Shown here piece after piece: positions 39,670-50,199 of a DNA stretch of 64,000 bases (positions within the stretch are counted from its first letter, which is position 1; each line of letters starts with the position of its first letter). The stretch comes from Methylobacterium sp. J-078 (lineage in GTDB: Bacteria > Pseudomonadota > Alphaproteobacteria > Rhizobiales > Beijerinckiaceae), in contig NZ_JAKSYI010000096.1 of assembly GCF_022829285.1 (NCBI RefSeq), positions 90,291 to 154,290 of the forward strand. Reading direction: 5' to 3'. The notes under the pieces are model-generated. The model saw only the letters and a program-made list of their open reading frames with translations, was not told where the DNA came from and did not search any database. Made by a program: the position numbers and the translations under genes.

Positions 39670-40986
39670 CTACTTGCCGATGCAGAAGCCGGAGAACAGT
39701 CTGTCCAGCATCTCCTCCACGCCGACATGGCCCGCCACCTCCCCGAGGGCGCGAACGGCGAGACGCAAATCTTCGGCCGCGAGTTCGGGCAAGGCGGTGC
39801 CTGCCAGCAGCCGGTCGAGGTGCTCGCGGCAGCGGGACAGGCCGAGGCGGTGGCGCTCACGGGTGATCAGGGCATCGCCGTGTCCGACGGCCCGGACCGC
39901 CTCGTCCTCGATCGCCGCCAACAGCCGATCGAGGCCAGATCCGGTGAGCGCCGAGATGCCGATCGTGGTGTCCGGCAGGACGGCGCCAGCATCGAGGTCG
40001 CGCTTGGTGCGAACCTGGAGCACGGGCACGAACGGCATCAATCCGGACAACACCCCTTCCGCCTCCGGGCCTTCCAACATCACGATGAGGTCGGCCTGCT
40101 GCATGCGGGCCCGCGTGCGGCGGATACCCTCCGCCTCGATCGCGTCGCCTGCCTCGCGCAGGCCTGCGGTGTCGACGAGGATCACCGGCAGGCCACCGAG
40201 GTCGCAGCGGATCTCGATGACGTCCCGGGTCGTGCCGGGCGTGGATGAGACGATCGCCGCTTCGCGTCGGCTCAGGGCGTTCAGCAGCGTCGACTTGCCG
40301 GCATTGGGCGGCCCAGCGAGGACGACGGTGAAGCCGTCCCGCAAGCGCTCGCCGCGGCGGGCATCGGCAAGCACAGCCGCCACCTCGTCGCGGATCGCCC
40401 GCGCCTTGTCCGCCAGGGCGGCATCCAGAGCCGCGTCGTCGACGTCGCCCTCGTCCGAGAAGTCGAGGGCCGCTTCCACGCTCGCGAGCAGGTCGATAAG
40501 GCGGTGGCGCCAGTCGGCCACGATCCGGCCGAGGGCGCCGTCGAGCTGGCGCAACGCTTGACGCCGCTGCGCTTCGGTCTCGGCGTCGATGAGGTCGGCG
40601 ATGCCCTCGGCCTCGGTGAGATCCAGGCGGCCGTTGAGGAAGGCGCGGCGGGTGAAGGCACCGGGTTCGGCCGGGCGGCAGGCGGGAATGTCGGCCAATG
40701 CCCGCAGGACCGCGCTGCGGACCGCGATGCCGCCATGGAGGTGGAGTTCCACCATGTCCTCGCCGGTGAAACTGGCAGGCCCCGGCATCCAGGCGACGAG
40801 GGCCTCGTCGAGCGGCGTGCCATCGGGGGCGCGCAGAGTGCGAAGGGAGAGGCGCCGGGGGGCGGGGAGGGGGCCAGCGAGCGTGTGGATCACGTCCGCC
40901 GAGGCCGGTCCGCTGACCCGAATGACGCTGACAGCCGAGCGGCCCGGGCCGGTGGCGGGCGCGAAGAGGGTGGTCTGTTCGGGCAT
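39670..40986 (-). CDS. mnmE: tRNA modification GTPase MnmE
   Basis: 438 residues. The N-terminal tetrahydrofolate-binding domain (SAVSVIRVSGP, ELHLHGG) is followed by a helical domain with inserted G domain: P-loop AGPPNAGKST, switch II DTAGLR and a G4 motif that reads TKRD rather than the common NKxD. The chain ends in FCIGK, whose Cys is conserved. It is the partner of MnmG. The G4 change is conservative and does not suggest loss of function. Confidence 0.96.
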   Translation of the reverse strand: MPEQTTLFAPATGPGRSAVSVIRVSGPASADVIHTLAGPLPAPRRLSLRTLRAPDGTPLDEALVAWMPGPASFTGEDMVELHLHGGIAVRSAVLRALADIPACRPAEPGAFTRRAFLNGRLDLTEAEGIADLIDAETEAQRRQALRQLDGALGRIVADWRHRLIDLLASVEAALDFSDEGDVDDAALDAALADKARAIRDEVAAVLADARRGERLRDGFTVVLAGPPNAGKSTLLNALSRREAAIVSSTPGTTRDVIEIRCDLGGLPVILVDTAGLREAGDAIEAEGIRRTRARMQQADLIVMLEGPEAEGVLSGLMPFVPVLQVRTKRDLDAGAVLPDTTIGISALTGSGLDRLLAAIEDEAVRAVGHGDALITRERHRLGLSRCREHLDRLLAGTALPELAAEDLRLAVRALGEVAGHVGVEEMLDRLFSGFCIGK

Positions 40987-41086
40987 GGTGGCGACGCCCT
41001 GGACGCCGACGCCGGTCGCGTCAAGCGATCGTTAACCAGCTAACGGATTTGTTTCAGCTGGAAATCGTTGAATGTCAGCAGGGGGT

Positions 41087-41124
41087 TGGCCGGACGCGGC
41101 GTACCACGCACCCGCGTCCGGCCA
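41087..41124. terminator. Hairpin terminator after rho
   Basis: TGGCCGGACGCGG (41087-41099) pairs perfectly with CCGCGTCCGGCCA (41112-41124) over a 12-base loop, eight bases after the rho stop. There is no U-tract. Confidence 0.6.
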
Positions 41125-41131
41125 GATGGGC

Positions 41132-42472
41132 TCAGGTGTTCATCGAGTCGAAGAAGTCGTTGTTGCTCTTGGTCTGGCGCAGCTTGTCCATGAGGAACTC
41201 GATCGCGTCCGTGACGCCCATCGGGTTGAGGATGCGGCGCAGGACGTAGGTCTTCTTGAGGGCGTCCGGTGGCACCAGGAGCTCTTCCTTGCGGGTGCCC
41301 GAGCGGGTGATGTCGATGGCCGGGAAGATGCGCTTGTCGGAGACCTTGCGGTCGAGAATGATCTCGGAGTTGCCGGTGCCCTTGAACTCCTCGAAGATCA
41401 CCTCGTCCATGCGCGAGCCGGTGTCGATGAGCGCGGTCGCGATGATGGAGAGCGAGCCGCCCTCCTCGATGTTGCGGGCCGCGCCGAAGAAGCGCTTCGG
41501 GCGCTGCAGGGCGTTGGCGTCGACGCCGCCCGTCAGCACCTTGCCGGAGGAGGGGACGACCGTGTTGTAGGCGCGGCCGAGGCGGGTGATCGAATCGAGC
41601 AGGATGACCACGTCGCGGCCATGCTCCACGAGGCGCTTCGCCTTCTCGATCACCATCTCGGCGACCTGTACGTGGCGGGTGGCCGGTTCGTCGAAGGTCG
41701 AGGCGATGACCTCGCCCTTCACCGAGCGGATCATGTCGGTCACTTCCTCGGGCCGCTCGTCGATGAGCAGCACGATGAGGTAGCATTCCGGGTGGTTGAT
41801 GGTGATCGACTGCGCGATGTTCTGCATCAGCACGGTCTTGCCGGTGCGCGGCGGCGCCACGATCAGGGCGCGCTGGCCCTTGCCGATGGGGGCGACGATA
41901 TCGATGATCCGCGGCGAGAAATCCTTCTTCGGCGGATTGTCCAGTTCGAGCTTGAAGCGCTGGGTTGGGAACAGCGGCGTCAGGTTGTCGAAATGGACCT
42001 TGTGCTTGATCTTCTCCGGGTTCTCGAAGTTGATCGTGTTGACCTTCAGCAGCGCGAAGTAGCGCTCGCCGTCCTTGGGGCCGCGGATCGGGCCCTCGAC
42101 GGTGTCGCCCGTGCGCAGGCCGAAGCGGCGGATCTGGGTCGGCGAGATGTAGATGTCGTCGGGACCCGGCAGGTAGTTCGAATCGGAGGAGCGCAGGAAG
42201 CCGAAGCCGTCCTGCAGCACCTCGACGGTGCCGGCACCGATGATCTCGACCTCCTTGGCAGCGAGCTGCTTCAGGATGGCGAACATCAGCTCCTGCTTGC
42301 GCATGGTCGAGGCGTTCTCGACCTCGACCTCTTCGGCGAAGGCGATCAGGTCGGTCGGCGTCTTGGACTTGAGGTCCTGGAGCTTGACCTCGCGCACGGC
42401 GTCAAGGTCTGCGGCGACGATTCCGCCGTCGGCCGAATGGTCCACGGGGAGGGCTTCGTACGGTGACGTCAT
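41132..42472 (-). CDS. rho: Transcription termination factor Rho
   Basis: 446 residues from ATG 42472; the frame upstream opens with TTG and is unlikely to be used. N-terminal helix bundle ([18 protein letters not shown]), cold-shock-like RNA-binding fold ([19 protein letters not shown]), P-loop [12 protein letters not shown], Walker [16 protein letters not shown] and Q/R-loop residues are intact. It is a hexameric helicase that ends transcription. The 5' leader carries a GGCGCC/GGCGCC hairpin (42550-42566), a possible autoregulatory element. Confidence 0.98.
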   Translation of the reverse strand: MTSPYEALPVDHSADGGIVAADLDAVREVKLQDLKSKTPTDLIAFAEEVEVENASTMRKQELMFAILKQLAAKEVEIIGAGTVEVLQDGFGFLRSSDSNYLPGPDDIYISPTQIRRFGLRTGDTVEGPIRGPKDGERYFALLKVNTINFENPEKIKHKVHFDNLTPLFPTQRFKLELDNPPKKDFSPRIIDIVAPIGKGQRALIVAPPRTGKTVLMQNIAQSITINHPECYLIVLLIDERPEEVTDMIRSVKGEVIASTFDEPATRHVQVAEMVIEKAKRLVEHGRDVVILLDSITRLGRAYNTVVPSSGKVLTGGVDANALQRPKRFFGAARNIEEGGSLSIIATALIDTGSRMDEVIFEEFKGTGNSEIILDRKVSDKRIFPAIDITRSGTRKEELLVPPDALKKTYVLRRILNPMGVTDAIEFLMDKLRQTKSNNDFFDSMNT

Positions 42473-42549
42473 GGGAGATTCGGAACCGGCGGGAAGGGTA
42501 GGGAATCGGGGCAGATTCAAATCGATGGTATCGGGGAGTTTGATCGCCG

Positions 42550-42566
42550 GGCGCCTTTTCGGCGCC
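42550..42566 (-). promoter_or_regulatory. Hairpin in the rho leader
   Basis: Read leftward, GGCGCC-GAAAA-GGCGCC forms a six-base stem with a GAAAA loop about 80 nt before the rho start. rho leaders are known autoregulation sites in other bacteria; a role here is inferred. Confidence 0.35.
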
Positions 42567-42594
42567 TGTCAGTCGGAGCGTTCGTGCGAAGAAC

Positions 42595-42621
42595 GGCTCC
42601 GCGCATCGTCTTTGCGGAGCC
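42595..42621. terminator. Hairpin downstream of the Smr-domain gene
   Basis: GGCTCCGC (42595-42602) pairs with GCGGAGCC (42614-42621) over an 11-base loop, in the gap between the Smr gene's stop and rho. Read leftward it is followed by GTTCTTCG; a weak terminator at best. Confidence 0.35.
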
Positions 42622-42718
42622 TCAGGGCTCGCGGATGCAGCACGGCGTAACGAGGAGAGACTTTACCCGTAGCGGGTTTGCCCGGTCTTCGCAAGGTCCG
42701 TCCGCGCGTCAAGCCGGA

Positions 42719-43381
42719 TCAGCGGCGGCGTAGACGCACATAGAGGGCGCCGGCCCCGCCGTGGTGGCGCGCCGCCTCCTCGAAGCCGAGCACCACGCCC
42801 CGCAATTCCGGCGACCGGAGCCAGTGCGGCACGCTCCGGCGCAGCACGCCCCGCTCCGAGAAGGCCTCGTCGTAGCCCGGGCCGCCCTTGCCGGTGACCA
42901 CGAGGACGTGGGTGTGTCCGCTGGCGCGCGCCCGCATCAGGAAGCCGATCAGCGCCCCGTGCGCTTCCGCCTGATACATCCCGTGCAGGTCGATCCGGGC
43001 ATCGACCTGCAGCGCGCCGCGGCGCAGGGCGAGCCGGACGCGGCGCTCCAGGCCTGGGGCCTGGGGCGGGGCGGGGGCGACGACGGGGGCCGCCGGGGCC
43101 GGCGGCGGGGTCGGCTTCAGGGCGGCGCGCTTGGCGAGCGTACGCGCCATGGGTTTCGGGGGGGCTGGCTTCAGGGGCACGGGTTTCGGGGGCGCGGGCT
43201 TGAGCGCGGACGGCTTGGGGCCGGAGACCTGGCTCGCCGGAACCGGCGCCGGGGCTTTCGCCGGCGCGGCCTCCGGGCGCGGCACCGCGCGGCCGCGCAA
43301 GGGGGTGATCAGCCGGGCGATCTCGCCCCACAGGTAGGCGTCCTCCCCCGAGAGGCCGCGCGGGCGCCGGGGGATCCTCAT
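42719..43381 (-). CDS. Smr-domain (MutS2 C-terminal-like) protein
   Basis: 220 residues. After a short N-terminal segment (GLSGEDAYLWGEIARLITPL) comes a long Pro/Lys/Ala-rich linker (about 35-110), then a C-terminal Smr domain with DARIDLHGMYQAEA, VLVVTGKGGPG and an ending YVRLRRR. Smr domains are small nicking or ribosome-associated nucleases; this stand-alone form is common in Alphaproteobacteria next to mltA. The start overlaps the mltA stop by four bases. Confidence 0.9.
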   Translation of the reverse strand: MRIPRRPRGLSGEDAYLWGEIARLITPLRGRAVPRPEAAPAKAPAPVPASQVSGPKPSALKPAPPKPVPLKPAPPKPMARTLAKRAALKPTPPPAPAAPVVAPAPPQAPGLERRVRLALRRGALQVDARIDLHGMYQAEAHGALIGFLMRARASGHTHVLVVTGKGGPGYDEAFSERGVLRRSVPHWLRSPELRGVVLGFEEAARHHGGAGALYVRLRRR

Positions 43382-44568
43382 GGGGCGGCGGGTCCGGCGC
43401 CGCGCGGCAGCAGCACCACGAAGCCGACCGCGTCGCGCAGGTTGCCGGCGCGCACGCCCGCCTCCGCGCCGGTGCCGAGATAGAGGTCGCCCCGGGCCGG
43501 GCCGACGATGGCCGAGCCCGTATCGGCCGCCACGACGAGGCGCCCCGGCGCGGCGTCACCCGCGATCCGGCCCTCGAGCCAGAAGGGGAGGCCGTAGCGC
43601 CAGAGCGTGGCGTCGACGGCGACGTTGCGGCCCGGGCTCAAGGGCACCCCGGCCGCGCCGGGGGGGCCGAGGGCGGGATCCGCGATCTCGGCGAGCCGGA
43701 AGAAGATGTAGGAGGCGTTGGCCCGCATCAGCCGCCGCGCGTGGCCCGGATTGGCCCGCAGCCAGCCGGTCCAGCGTGCCAGGGTGAGGCCCTCCAGCGG
43801 CAGGTGGCCCTCTGCGACGATGAGCTTGCCGATGGAGGTGTAGGGGCGCCCGTTTCGCCCGTCATAGAGCACCCGCACGGAGCGCCCGTCGGCGAGGCGG
43901 ACGCGGCCCGAGCCCTGGACCTGGAGCACGAACAGGTCGACGGCGTCGCGCAGGTAGAGGAGCGGGTGGGCGCGCTCGCCCAGGGCGCCGTCCTCGATGG
44001 CCGCCCGGTCCGGATAGGCCTCGAAGGCGTCGCCGATCCGGCGCGCGGCGCGCAGGGCGGGGTCGAGGCCCGGCCGCGTCTCGCCGGGTTCCAGGCCGAC
44101 GAGGTCGTCGGGCCGGGCCAGCACGGCGGCGGTATAGCCGGGGCCGGGTGTCGCGGAGCCGTCGAGTTCCGGCTCGAAATAGCCGGTCAGGAAGCCGCTG
44201 CGGCGCTCCGGCGTCCCGTCCGCCGCGGGGCGGACGACCCGGTAGGCCTCGAAGGTTTCCGTGAAGAAGCGGCCCGCCTCGGCCTCGGGCATCGCCGCCG
44301 CCCGGGCGCAGGCCGCCGCTAGGGCTTCCGCCGAGCCGGCCACGCCGGTGGGCTGGGGGGCTGCCGGCGTCGCCGCGCAGGTCCGCCGGAAGGCCGCCAG
44401 GGCCTCGCTTGCGTCGGGGCCCGGAAATCCGGCCAGGCGCGCGGTCTCCACGGGCTCCAGTACCGCGTCGCCCACGCGCAACGGCTCGGCCGCGGGGGCG
44501 GCCGAGCCGGGGCAGGGGAGGTAGAGGAGGGCGAGGGCGGCCGCGACGGCCGCAGGCCGGAATGTCAC
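43378..44568 (-). CDS. mltA: Membrane-bound lytic transglycosylase A (MltA)
   Basis: 396 residues from a GTG start at 44568, chosen because it begins the signal peptide (TFRPAAVAAALALLYLPC). The MltA barrel (FLTGYFEPELDGS, LVLQVQ-type strand FVLQVQGSGRVRLADG) is followed by the 3D domain VVAADTGSAIVGPARGDLYLGTG with the catalytic Asp. It cleaves murein to 1,6-anhydromuramyl ends. A Cys is present near residue 20 (YLPCPGS), but the sequence is not a clean lipobox. It is coupled to the downstream Smr gene. Confidence 0.93.
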   Translation of the reverse strand: MTFRPAAVAAALALLYLPCPGSAAPAAEPLRVGDAVLEPVETARLAGFPGPDASEALAAFRRTCAATPAAPQPTGVAGSAEALAAACARAAAMPEAEAGRFFTETFEAYRVVRPAADGTPERRSGFLTGYFEPELDGSATPGPGYTAAVLARPDDLVGLEPGETRPGLDPALRAARRIGDAFEAYPDRAAIEDGALGERAHPLLYLRDAVDLFVLQVQGSGRVRLADGRSVRVLYDGRNGRPYTSIGKLIVAEGHLPLEGLTLARWTGWLRANPGHARRLMRANASYIFFRLAEIADPALGPPGAAGVPLSPGRNVAVDATLWRYGLPFWLEGRIAGDAAPGRLVVAADTGSAIVGPARGDLYLGTGAEAGVRAGNLRDAVGFVVLLPRGAGPAAP

Positions 44569-44585
44569 GCGGTCGGCCGGGCGGC

Positions 44586-45317
44586 TCAGGCGCCGGCTTC
44601 CGTCGCCACGAGCTGCCAGTTCGGGTCGCGGGTTCCCAGCGTCCGGGCGAAGGTCCAGACGTCGGGCACCTCCACCACGGTCTCGGCGCTGCCGTCCGTT
44701 ACCTGGCCCTGCGCGTTGCGGGTGGCGGTGATGAGGTGGGAGAGGAAGCGCACGGTGACCTGGGCCACGCGGTTCTTCACGTCGACCGCCACGATCTCGG
44801 CCTTGTCGAGGGAGACGAAGGTGGTCTCCACGGTCTCGCGGCGTCCCTCGCGGGCGTCGATCTCGCGCTCGAAGCCCTCGCAGACTTCGCGGGAGAGCAG
44901 GCTGCGCAGGGTCTTGCGGTCCCCCTTGGCGAACGCGATCACGATGGCCTCGTAGGCGCTCTTGGCCCCCTCCACGAAGGCGCGCGGATCGAAGTTCGGT
45001 TCCACCTGGACGACGCTCTCGAGGCCCTGGGCGATGGCCGAGCCGGGCTCGGCGATGCCGCGCCAGTCGCGGGCATCCGCCTTCGGCGCCGCCTGGCCCC
45101 GGTCGGCCTGGGCCTGCGCGCGGTCGGCGCCGGGCAGGCGCACCACGTTGTCGCCGTCCCCGCGCGCGGCCGGCGGCTCGGTGCGGCTGCGGTCCACCGG
45201 CTTGAAGGGCGAGCGCTCCGTTCCGGTCTTCTGGCCCAGCACCGAGCGCAGCCGCCAGATGACGAAGACCGCCAGCGCGAGGAAGATCAGGGTGGTCAAG
45301 TCGAAGGAGTCCTGCAT
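44586..45317 (-). CDS. Tim44/TimA-like domain protein
   Basis: 243 residues from ATG 45317. A single N-terminal membrane helix (LTTLIFLALAVFVIWRLRSVLG) is followed by a charged linker and a Tim44-like domain from about residue 95 (FDPRAFVEGAKSAYEAIVIAFA, DVWTFARTLGTRDPNWQLVAT). It is the alphaproteobacterial relative of mitochondrial Tim44, inner-membrane anchored with its domain in the cytoplasm or periplasm. It sits between secB and mltA, the conserved context for this family. Confidence 0.9.
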   Translation of the reverse strand: MQDSFDLTTLIFLALAVFVIWRLRSVLGQKTGTERSPFKPVDRSRTEPPAARGDGDNVVRLPGADRAQAQADRGQAAPKADARDWRGIAEPGSAIAQGLESVVQVEPNFDPRAFVEGAKSAYEAIVIAFAKGDRKTLRSLLSREVCEGFEREIDAREGRRETVETTFVSLDKAEIVAVDVKNRVAQVTVRFLSHLITATRNAQGQVTDGSAETVVEVPDVWTFARTLGTRDPNWQLVATEAGA

Positions 45318-45846
45318 CACTGATCCGATCGTGGCCGTCGCACGAATACGTTGTTCCAAGGGGCTCCGAAACCCGGTCCGGTCCCCGGCAGGAGCACGCG
45401 GCTGGAGGTTCCGGCCGAGACACGCGGCCGAGAAGCTCGACCATGTGGCGCTTTAGCCGAGTGTCGCGCAAGGATCGAGCCGCGTCTTCGCGGTCCGGAG
45501 GGCGGCGGGCCGACGCGGGGCAGGCCCGGTGCGGGAGGGCACGGTCTCGGGATGGCTCGAACCTCCGGGGTCGCGCACAGGGATATGGGGCGGCCGGTCC
45601 GCCGGTTCCAGGCGGGCGTCCCGGGTGCGGACCGGCCGCGCCCGTTCCGGTGCCGCGAGGGGCCGCGCCCCGGCCCGTCGCCTTGTTCCGCCCGGACGGG
45701 CGTGATAGCGCGCTCCCGCGCCGGCCGGGTGGTCGCATCGTCGCGGGTCGCGCTCACGCGCGATTCGCCGGGATGCGGAGATCGGCGGAGGCCTCGATCC
45801 GGCACGGCACCGCCCATCCGCAGACCCAGGAAGAGGATACAACGCC
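45318..45846. other. 529-bp non-coding gap between timA-like gene and secB
   Basis: This is the divergent promoter region for the Tim44-like gene and secB. Open frames here are shadows with Arg/Pro/Gly-rich composition and no recognisable motif. The FxsA gene often found between these two in Rhizobiales is not present. Confidence 0.55.
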
Positions 45847-46359
45847 ATGGCCGACAATCCCGCACCGAACGGCAACGGTGGCGCCACGGCGCAGCCCGAC
45901 GACGGCACCCCCACGATCAACGCCCTCGCGCAATACACCAAGGATCTCTCCTTCGAGAATCCGAACGCGCCGCGCTCGCTGCAGCCGCAGGAGAGCGGTC
46001 CGCAGATCAACATCCAGGTGAACGTCAACGCCAAGCAAATCGCCGAGGTCGATTTCGAGGTCGAGCTGACCCTGGAGGGCGATGCCAAGATCGCCGGCGA
46101 GGTGCTGTTCGCCTTCGAGCTGACCTATGCGGGCATCTTCCGCATGCGCAACATCCCGGAGGACCAGCTTCACCCCGCCGTGATGATCGAGTGCCCGCGT
46201 CTGCTCTTCCCCTTCGCGCGCCAAATCGTCGCCGAGGCCGTGCGCAACGGCGGCTTCCCGCCCCTCTACATCGACCCGATCGACTTCGTGGGCCTCTACC
46301 GCCAGAAGGCGATGGAAGCCCAGGCGCAGCAGGGCGCAGCCGGTCCGCTCGCCTCCTGA
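45847..46359 (+). CDS. secB: Protein-export chaperone SecB
   Basis: 170 residues. The SecB core is clear: [53 protein letters not shown] and [20 protein letters not shown]. It holds preproteins unfolded for SecA. The acidic N-terminus and Ala/Gln tail are normal for Alphaproteobacteria. A long hairpin follows. Confidence 0.97.
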   Translation: MADNPAPNGNGGATAQPDDGTPTINALAQYTKDLSFENPNAPRSLQPQESGPQINIQVNVNAKQIAEVDFEVELTLEGDAKIAGEVLFAFELTYAGIFRMRNIPEDQLHPAVMIECPRLLFPFARQIVAEAVRNGGFPPLYIDPIDFVGLYRQKAMEAQAQQGAAGPLAS

Positions 46360-46664
46360 AGACCTACGCCGCCCCGTATCCGCCGGTCCTCGGGGCCGGC
46401 GGATACGGGGCATCGCGTCGAACGCCGCGCGCGGGCTGCCGCCCGGAATCGCGCCGCCGCTGACACGCATCGGCCTCGGCGCCAGAACGCCCGGCCGGGC
46501 CGGACCTCGCACCGTTCCGGCCCGTGACGCGGTGCGGTCCGGGACGATCGGGATCGAATTCGGGACTTGGCCGTTACGCGCTTCCAGTCGCGGCCGGCCC
46601 GCTTGCGGGTCGGCTCGCGCCGCAGCGCCGTCGGATCGGCGGATCGCTCCAGCCCCCGGATCGT
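46360..46664. other. 305-bp intergenic region between secB and MFS gene
   Basis: Apart from the secB terminator, nothing further is recognisable; the open frame through it lacks family motifs and the MFS protein begins at 46665. Confidence 0.5.
46371..46411 (+). terminator. Hairpin terminator after secB
   Basis: GCCCCGTATCCGCCGG (46371-46386) pairs perfectly with CCGGCGGATACGGGGC (46396-46411) across nine bases, 11 bases after the secB stop. There is no U-tract. Confidence 0.65.
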
Positions 46665-47960
46665 ATGCTCGCCACGCATCATCTCGCCCTGATCAACGTC
46701 TTCACGGGCGACATCCAGGGCGGTCTCGGACCGTTCCTGGGCACCTGGCTGGCGCAATCCGCTGCCTGGAGCCCGTCGCGGGTGGGCTTCGTCACCACCC
46801 TGGTGGGCATCGGCTCGCTGCTCATGAGCGGCCCCTTCGGCGCCCTGGTCGACCGCCTCGGCCGGCCCCGGCTGCTGATCGCCCTGGCCTGCGGGGCGAT
46901 CCTGTGCGGCACCCTGCTGCTGCTGCCGGCCCGGGGCGTGATCCCGGTCTTCGCCGCGCAGATGTTGGCGGCGGCGGGCGGCACGCTGCTGCTGCCGGCG
47001 GTGACCGCGCTCACCCTCGGCATCGTGGGCAAGGATCGCTTCCCGAAGCAGCAGGGCCGCAACCAGGCCTTCAACCATCTCGGCATCCTGCTCGCGGCCG
47101 GCGGCATCGGCCTCGGCACCGGCTGGTTCGGCCCGGCCATCGCCTTCTGGGTGCTGGGCGGCATGGCGGTGCTGGCGATCGTCGCCACGCTCACCACGCC
47201 GGGCCATTGCTACAATGCGCGCCGGGCGGTGGGCTGGCAGGAGGATTCCGACAACAAGCCCGAGCGGGCCGGCCTGCGCAGCATCGTGTCCGACCGCCGG
47301 CTCCTCGTGCTCGCCGTGGCTCTTGCCCTGTTCAACCTCGGCAACGGCGGCATGCTCTCTCTGCTCGGGCAGAAGCTGGTGGCCACCGCCGTCGATGCCA
47401 CGAGTTGGACCGCCCGCTACGTCATGGTGGCGCAACTCGTGATGATCCCGGTGGCGCTTTTCGCGGGCTCGCTCGCCGACCGGCGCGGCCGGCGCCAGCT
47501 CCTCGTGGCAGCCTGCGCGGTGCTCCCCGTGCGCGCCGCGCTCTCGGCCTTCATCGACGATCCCGTCTGGCTGATCTCGGCCGAGATCCTCGACGGCGTG
47601 GCGTCGGGCATCATCGGCGTCGCGGTGCCCGTGGTGGTGGCCGACCTCACCTGGGGCTCCGGCCGGACCCAGACCGCGCTCGGCTCCCTCAACGCCATCC
47701 AGGGCATCGGCGGCGCCCTCTCGGCCTGGTACGGCGGCCTCGCGCAATCGGTGCTCGGCTGGACCGGCGCGTTCCTGGCGCTGGGCGCCCCGGCCCTCGT
47801 CGCCCTCGCGCTCGTGCTCTGGCTCGACACCACCAGCGAGGGCCGCGGGACGCGCAGGCGCGATGCCGCGGCCGAAACGTCCTCCGGGGAAGCGGCCGCG
47901 CCCACGCAGGGGACGCGGAAGGCCCGGCGCGCGCCCGAGCGCAAGCCGGAGACGGCCTGA
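46665..47960 (+). CDS. MFS transporter
   Basis: 431 residues from ATG 46665 (MLATHHLALINVFTGD); about twelve hydrophobic segments. The MFS motif appears after TM2 as ALVDRLGRPRLLI and in the second half as GSLADRRGRRQLLVA. The cytoplasmic C-terminus (from about residue 390) is a basic, Thr/Ala-rich tail. The substrate is unknown. It has no partner gene; the DUF3429 gene follows after 77 bp on the same strand. Confidence 0.88.
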   Translation: MLATHHLALINVFTGDIQGGLGPFLGTWLAQSAAWSPSRVGFVTTLVGIGSLLMSGPFGALVDRLGRPRLLIALACGAILCGTLLLLPARGVIPVFAAQMLAAAGGTLLLPAVTALTLGIVGKDRFPKQQGRNQAFNHLGILLAAGGIGLGTGWFGPAIAFWVLGGMAVLAIVATLTTPGHCYNARRAVGWQEDSDNKPERAGLRSIVSDRRLLVLAVALALFNLGNGGMLSLLGQKLVATAVDATSWTARYVMVAQLVMIPVALFAGSLADRRGRRQLLVAACAVLPVRAALSAFIDDPVWLISAEILDGVASGIIGVAVPVVVADLTWGSGRTQTALGSLNAIQGIGGALSAWYGGLAQSVLGWTGAFLALGAPALVALALVLWLDTTSEGRGTRRRDAAAETSSGEAAAPTQGTRKARRAPERKPETA

Positions 47961-48037
47961 GGGCGGATTGCCGCGGGGGGAACAGGCCGTTCCCGCCCCG
48001 GTTGGCGAGGGTGCCTCAGCCACCGGAGCGCCTGACG

Positions 48038-48529
48038 ATGGACGATCGACCCGACGGAAGGACCCTGCGGGTCACGGAACCCCGCGCTGTGCCGTGGCTC
48101 AGCATCGTGTTCGGCTACGGGCCGATGCTGCCCTTCGCCGCCGGTGCGCTGGCCGCCTGGGGCTGGCGCGGCACCGCCCTCGGACAGGCCGCCGCCGCGC
48201 TGACGATCCTATGGGGCTGCGCCATCCTGCTGTTCCTGTCCGGGGTGCGCCGGGGCGTCAGCTTCCGCACCGAGGGCGGGGCCACCGTCGCGCAGATCGC
48301 CACCATGATCGGGCTGTTCAGCCTCGGCTTCGCCGCCCTGGTGCTGGCGACCCTCGGCGCGGCCGTGCCGGCCCTGCTCCTGCTCCTCGTCGGCTTCACC
48401 GCCATCGCGGTCCTCGATCCGATCGCGGCCCGGCGGGGTGAGGCGCCGCTGTTCTTCGCCCGCCTGCGTCCGGTGCAGATCCCCATCGCCCTCGTGAGCC
48501 TCGCGGCCCTTCTCGTCCTGGCGCTCTGA
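48038..48529 (+). CDS. DUF3429-like inner membrane protein
   Basis: 163 residues with four to five hydrophobic helices: [51 protein letters not shown] and a C-terminal [16 protein letters not shown]. The segment [13 protein letters not shown] and [15 protein letters not shown] fit the DUF3429 family, of unknown function. It lies between an MFS gene and hisS. Confidence 0.75.
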   Translation: MDDRPDGRTLRVTEPRAVPWLSIVFGYGPMLPFAAGALAAWGWRGTALGQAAAALTILWGCAILLFLSGVRRGVSFRTEGGATVAQIATMIGLFSLGFAALVLATLGAAVPALLLLLVGFTAIAVLDPIAARRGEAPLFFARLRPVQIPIALVSLAALLVLAL

Positions 48530-48633
48530 CGCCGGGTGTTCGGGCGCCAGACACCCGGCGCGCTTGCCGCTACCGGCCACCCGCGATAGAGCCCCCGGAA
48601 CCCCGAACAGCCCCGACGGACGCGAAGATCACC

Positions 48634-50178
48634 ATGGCCAAGGCCGATTCAAACAAGGCCGACACCCTGAAGCCGCGCCTGCCGCGCGGTTTCGTCGACC
48701 GTCGGGAGGACGAGATCGCTGCCCAGCACCGCATGCTGGAGACGATCCGCCGAAGCTTCGAGCTCTACGGCTTCGAGGCCCTGGAGACGCCCTTCGTCGA
48801 GTACACCGAGGCGCTGGGCAAGTTCCTGCCCGACCTCGACCGCCCGAACGAGGGCGTGTTCTCGTTCCAGGACGACGACGAATCTTGGCTCTCGCTGCGC
48901 TACGACCTCACCGCGCCCCTGGCCCGGCACGTGGCCGAGCACTTCGACGCGATTCCCAAGCCCTACCGGAGCTTTCGCGCAGGCTACGTCTTCCGCAACG
49001 AGAAGCCGGGTCCGGGCCGCTTTCGCCAGTTCATGCAGTTCGATGCCGACATCGTCGGGGCCGGCTCGGTGGCGGCCGATGCCGAGATCTGCATGCTGAT
49101 GGCCGATACCCTGGAGAAGCTCGGGCTCACCGGCCAGTACGTGGTGAAGGTCAACAACCGGAAGGTGCTCGACGGCCTGATGGAATCGATCGGCCTCAGT
49201 GGCCCCGACAAGGCCGGCCAGCGCCTGACCGTTCTGCGCGCCATCGACAAGCTCGACCGTCTCGGCGATGCGGGCGTGCGCGAATTGCTGGGCGACGGCC
49301 GCAAGGACGAGAGCGGCGACTTCACCAAGGGGGCGGGTCTGGCGGACGAGGCGATCGGGCGCGTCCTGGCCTTCACCGGCTGGACCGGGACCGGATCGGC
49401 GCCCGCCGACAACGCCACCACGCTGTCGAATTTCGAGGCGTCGCTCGCGGGCAGCGCCATCGGCCTGGAGGGCGTGCGCGAACTCGCCGACATGGCCGCC
49501 CTGTTCGCCGCTGCCGGCTACGAGGATCGCATCCGCATCGACCCGTCCGTGGTGCGCGGGCTCGAATACTACACCGGTCCGGTCTACGAGGCGGAGCTGA
49601 CCTTCCCGGTCACCAACGAGGACGGCCAGACCGTGCGCTTCGGCTCGGTTTCCGGCGGCGGGCGCTACGACGGCCTCGTCGGGCGCTTTCGCAGCGAGCC
49701 GGTGCCGGCCACCGGCTTCTCCATCGGCGTCTCGCGCCTGTTCTCGGCGCTGCAACTCGTGAAGAGTCCGCTCCTGGAGGGCACGAAGAAGCCCGGCCCG
49801 GTGGTGATCCTCGTCCTCGACCGCGACAACATCGCCGACTACCAGCGGCTGGTCTCGAGTCTGCGCGAAGCCGGCATCCGGGCCGAGCTCTATCTCGGCG
49901 GCTCGGGCATGAAGGCGCAGATGAAATACGCCGACCGGCGCGGCAGCCCCTGCGCGATCATCCAGGGCTCGAACGAGCGCGAGGCCGGCGAGGTCCAGAT
50001 CAAGGACCTGATCGAGGGCGCCAAGGCGGCGGCCGCCATCACCAGCAACGCCGAGTGGAAGGCCGCGCGCCCGGCCCAGTTCTCGGTGCCGGTCGCCGAG
50101 ATGGTCGAGCGGGTCTGGGACGTACTGGAAACGCATTTCCCGGGGAGCAGGCCCGAGGCTTCGGCCGAGCGGAACTGA
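48634..50178 (+). CDS. hisS: Histidyl-tRNA synthetase
   Basis: 514 residues, class II aaRS. Motif 2 region [29 protein letters not shown] is read in pieces, and the HisA loop [12 protein letters not shown] and C-terminal anticodon domain ([19 protein letters not shown]-type end [11 protein letters not shown]) are intact. The length, longer than E. coli HisS, is normal for the alphaproteobacterial form. It charges tRNA-His. It converges on ohr with a 21-bp gap. Confidence 0.97.
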   Translation: MAKADSNKADTLKPRLPRGFVDRREDEIAAQHRMLETIRRSFELYGFEALETPFVEYTEALGKFLPDLDRPNEGVFSFQDDDESWLSLRYDLTAPLARHVAEHFDAIPKPYRSFRAGYVFRNEKPGPGRFRQFMQFDADIVGAGSVAADAEICMLMADTLEKLGLTGQYVVKVNNRKVLDGLMESIGLSGPDKAGQRLTVLRAIDKLDRLGDAGVRELLGDGRKDESGDFTKGAGLADEAIGRVLAFTGWTGTGSAPADNATTLSNFEASLAGSAIGLEGVRELADMAALFAAAGYEDRIRIDPSVVRGLEYYTGPVYEAELTFPVTNEDGQTVRFGSVSGGGRYDGLVGRFRSEPVPATGFSIGVSRLFSALQLVKSPLLEGTKKPGPVVILVLDRDNIADYQRLVSSLREAGIRAELYLGGSGMKAQMKYADRRGSPCAIIQGSNEREAGEVQIKDLIEGAKAAAAITSNAEWKAARPAQFSVPVAEMVERVWDVLETHFPGSRPEASAERN

Positions 50179-50199
50179 CCGCCCGGCCGACGCGAAAGA

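Noticed and set aside
45443..46021. Open frame between the Tim44-like gene and secB, tested for FxsA
   Set aside because: No hydrophobic helices or FxsA features; low-complexity Arg/Pro/Gly sequence that overlaps secB in another frame.
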